This document shows, in pieces, positions 61,872 to 64,000 of a DNA stretch of 64,000 bases. A program made the position numbers and the translations under genes. The stretch is from Catenulispora sp. MAP5-51. Its GTDB lineage: Bacteria; Actinomycetota; Actinomycetes; Streptomycetales; Catenulisporaceae. Position 1 is the first letter of the stretch; each line of letters starts with the position of its first letter. The stretch is taken from assembly GCF_041261205.1 (NCBI RefSeq), contig NZ_JBGCCH010000045.1:1-64000 (forward strand), written 5' to 3'. The notes beneath the pieces are model-generated. The model did no database searches, was not told where the DNA came from, and saw only the letters and a program-made list of their open reading frames with translations.

Positions 61872-62711
61872 GTGACGACTCTTGCGAAAACAGATGACGG
61901 CGAACGTGTCATACCGCGGCCGCTGTCGATCCTGGCGGGCATCAGCATCGCGGTGCACATCGTGCTGCTGTGCCTCTCCTACGCCGGGGCGAAGACATCC
62001 GGTCACGCCCCCATTTCGGGGGCAGACCATGGCTGGGACTGGTACCTGGTGGTCGGGGCCGTGTGGAGTGTCGGCATCGGGATCTTCGGCCTGTATTGGG
62101 GTGCTCGGGCGACGACGCGCTTCGGCGGGACCGGATCGTCGGCGCGGGTGGGGTGGTGTCTGGCGGGGGTGTGGCTCGGCTACGTCTGGCCCGTGCCGGT
62201 GACGGCAGCGGCGGTGGCCTTCGCGGTCTGGCCTCGGCGCCTCGCACGCAAGGATCAGATCTGGCCGAAGCCGGCGGACCCGAACGCGCGCCGTCGCCTG
62301 ATCGCGGCGCGGATCGTCGCCGCGGTGCTTGCGGTGCCCGTCGCCGTCGCCGGATCGGCGTGGGGACTGAGGGCGCACGCCGCCAAACTGCACCCGGTGT
62401 CGGGGGCGTCGGGCTCTGCGGTCGTCGGCGACTGGCGCGCCGGCGGCATGACGATCACCCTCCGCTCCGACGGCACCTACAGCGCCTCGGACCTGACGGC
62501 GGCGAACTTCGACGACAACACGCTTTTCCCTCCTGGGACCGGGCAATGGGATCTGACCGACTCCGGAACTGATCGTCTGGACTCGGTCGAGCTCCGGCCA
62601 TCCCAGGACCGCTTCCTGGAACTGTCCCTGTATCAGGCCTCATCGATCGACTACCTGTGTGCGCAAGCCGACCTCGACAGCCCTTGCGACATCGTGTTCC
62701 GTCGCGAATAG
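61872..62711 (+). CDS. Membrane protein, function unknown
   Basis: 279 residues from GTG 61872; no ribosome site, so the message may be leaderless. Membrane helices at about 19-40, 55-75, 90-118 and 143-165 (RPLSILAGISIAVHIVLLCL, WYLVVGAVWSVGIGIFGLYW, ARIVAAVLAVPVAVAGSAWG). The C-terminal part outside the membrane (about 175-279) has VVGDWRAGGMTITLRSDGTY and GTGQWDLTDSGTDRLDSVEL, as in small lipocalin-like domains, and two cysteines (YLCAQAD and PCDIVF). No neighbour gives a function. Confidence 0.65.
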   Translation: MTTLAKTDDGERVIPRPLSILAGISIAVHIVLLCLSYAGAKTSGHAPISGADHGWDWYLVVGAVWSVGIGIFGLYWGARATTRFGGTGSSARVGWCLAGVWLGYVWPVPVTAAAVAFAVWPRRLARKDQIWPKPADPNARRRLIAARIVAAVLAVPVAVAGSAWGLRAHAAKLHPVSGASGSAVVGDWRAGGMTITLRSDGTYSASDLTAANFDDNTLFPPGTGQWDLTDSGTDRLDSVELRPSQDRFLELSLYQASSIDYLCAQADLDSPCDIVFRRE

Positions 62712-63007
62712 GGCCCAGCCCGCTTCCTCAAGGCTGAAAAGTCTCCGTCGGGAGGGCTGGACCAGCGCGACCCGGCTGTTCGGGCCTGGGTGTGACGGAC
62801 TCGTCCTGGCCGCGCTCAGTGGCCGACCGGACCCGGGTGTATCTTGAGGTGCCGGTCGAGCCCTCGGGGCGCGCCGGGTTGGAGGGAATCCGTCTTCGCC
62901 TGTTTGTCGCGGGCTGTTTCCTTCCCATCCGCAATGTTCGGAGACCATGCAGGCGCGACAAGAAACACGTGCAGAGCGAGTGCACTATGGCAGGACGTTG
63001 AACTGGC

Positions 63008-64000
63008 ATGGAGGACGGGCGCCTCAGGGTTGAGGCTCTTGGGCCGCTGCGTGCGTTCGTCGGCGAGCGGGAAGTGGTGCTCGGGCCGCCGAAGCAGCGG
63101 GCGGTCTTCGCTGTGCTCGCGGTGAGCCGGAGCAACGTCGTCTCGCGCGACGATCTGATCGACTACGTCTGGGGCGAGTCGCCGCCCGCGACGGCCGCCG
63201 GGAATCTGCACACGTACATGTCCGGTCTTCGCAGGGCCCTGGGTCCGTGGGGCGAGGCGGTCGGCAGCTCCGGGTCGGGCTACTCGTTGCGGCTCGGTGC
63301 CGACGGGCTCGACGTCGTGGTGGCCGAGCGGGTCGCGGCGCGGGCGCGCGCCGCGCGGGCCGAGCGGGATCTGCCCGGTGCGGTCGCGGCGTTCGACGAG
63401 GCGCTGGCGTGCTGGCGTCCGGGGTCGGCGCTCGGCGGGCTGCCCGGTCCGTTCGCCGGCGAGCACCGGGCGCGGGTGGCCGATCTGCGGCTGCGGCTCC
63501 TGGTGGAGCGCGCCGAGGTGTCGATGGAGCTCGGGCGGCCCGCCGCGGTGGCCGAGCAGCTTCAGGACCATGTCCGTGCCAACCCGTACCACGAGCGGCT
63601 GCGCGGACTCCTGATGAGCGCGCTGCATCGCAGCGGGCAGACCGCTGACGCGCTCGCGCACTACCGCGAGCTCCGCAAACTGCTCGCCGACGACCTCGGG
63701 ATCGATCCGTCCGCGGAGTCGCAGGCGCTGCACGCCGCGATCCTCGCCGACAACGCCGGTAGCTCGGGGAACGTCGGTAACACCGGTAACGCTTCCGCCG
63801 CGCCGAAGCCGGCCGCCGTCGTCACACCGTCTTCCCCGCAGCCTTCCCAGCAACAGCGCCAGCCACAGCAACAGCCACAGCCACAGGCTCCGCCGGTCCG
63901 GCCGGCGCAGCTGCCGCGCGTCGACGCGAACTTCGTCGGCCGGGTCGCGGCGATCCATCAGGTGCTGGAGGCGGCCCGCACCGCCGCGGCAGGGGACGGC
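63008..64000 (+). CDS. SARP/AfsR-family regulator, partial (runs off the window)
   Basis: 331 codons visible from ATG 63008 to the window edge, open at the end. An OmpR-like winged helix (about 1-95) has LRVEALGPLRAFVGEREVVL, PPKQRAVFAVLAVSRSNVVS and ATAAGNLHTYMSGLRRALG. The bacterial transcriptional activation domain (about 100-250) shows LRLRLLVERAEVSMELGRPA and LAHYRELRKLLADDLGIDPS. A Gln/Pro-rich linker follows, and the chain reaches DANFVGRVAAIHQV, the usual entry to an NB-ARC/P-loop domain as in AfsR. Such regulators control secondary metabolism in actinobacteria. Confidence 0.87.
   Translation, partial: MEDGRLRVEALGPLRAFVGEREVVLGPPKQRAVFAVLAVSRSNVVSRDDLIDYVWGESPPATAAGNLHTYMSGLRRALGPWGEAVGSSGSGYSLRLGADGLDVVVAERVAARARAARAERDLPGAVAAFDEALACWRPGSALGGLPGPFAGEHRARVADLRLRLLVERAEVSMELGRPAAVAEQLQDHVRANPYHERLRGLLMSALHRSGQTADALAHYRELRKLLADDLGIDPSAESQALHAAILADNAGSSGNVGNTGNASAAPKPAAVVTPSSPQPSQQQRQPQQQPQPQAPPVRPAQLPRVDANFVGRVAAIHQVLEAARTAAAGDG

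Noticed and set aside
62712-63007. Search for a gene or RNA before the SARP regulator
   Set aside because: No ribosome site, domain or stable conserved structure was seen in either strand.

Overview
The window is 64 kb of very GC-rich DNA with many GTG starts, GTGA/ATGA start-stop overlaps, a SARP/AfsR-type regulator, an actinobacterial ydaO-type c-di-AMP riboswitch, XRE/DUF2690 membrane regulators and several SpoIIE-type phosphatases. This points to a filamentous actinobacterium; the mix of IPT/TIG repeat proteins, Tat-exported glycosidases and secreted small proteins would fit a Catenulispora or Streptomyces relative (inference from gene content only). No rRNA, tRNA or CRISPR array was seen.

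Region by region. 0-2.5 kb: the end of an IS5-type transposase has cut into a TIG-repeat gene, whose divergent paralogue shares a mirrored promoter; a secreted Ig-like protein follows. 2.7-6.3 kb: peptidoglycan enzymes (two D-Ala-D-Ala carboxypeptidases, one L,D-transpeptidase) around a secreted His-tailed protein. 6.3-13.1 kb: two CusA/CzcA-type RND permeases flanking a miniature lipoprotein adaptor. 13.2-17.5 kb: SnoaL-like protein, a small secreted protein, an ATPase/GNAT-like/HTH regulator, a sterol-desaturase-type enzyme and its FadR-type regulator with a clear operator. 17.5-18.6 kb: a CRP-like site, a c-di-AMP riboswitch and an M23 peptidase. 18.7-23.8 kb: ACT protein, CPA1 antiporter, lipoprotein, a pair of transmembrane XRE regulators (one with a peptidoglycan-binding domain), and an N-terminally short AraC regulator.

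24-28 kb holds decay: a twice-frameshifted secreted propeller-like gene and a lipoyl-domain remnant, then an MBL-fold hydrolase, a methyltransferase and a membrane protein. 28.3-35.2 kb is a glycan-degradation operon, GH95 fucosidase, a gutted GH29 fucosidase and GH35 beta-galactosidase, all exported. 35.7-38.8 kb is an anion-type ABC transporter with a duplicated permease and no binding protein. 38.8-40.5 kb is an orphan Kdp-like pair (DUF4118 protein without kinase, KdpE-like regulator). 41-44.5 kb is a TetR-controlled MFS exporter plus a PLP enzyme, with tandem operators. 44.6-48.1 kb is a signalling cluster (CHASE3 histidine kinase, receiver-SpoIIE phosphatase, Rcp1-like receiver).

48-64 kb: unknown genes and a DUF7674-like fragment, an MpaB-type oxygenase, a CDF-like membrane protein, a DoxX/TetR pair with a long palindrome, a TetR-membrane protein-FAD monooxygenase operon with its own operator and a 12-bp minisatellite, a PAS-GAF-SpoIIE-HATPase protein, an alpha/beta hydrolase, a DOMON-like protein beside a kinase-fold protein, a HEAT-repeat protein, and the start of a SARP regulator running off the end. 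Themes are cell-envelope remodelling under second-messenger control, export/efflux with local one-component regulators, and extracellular glycan use.
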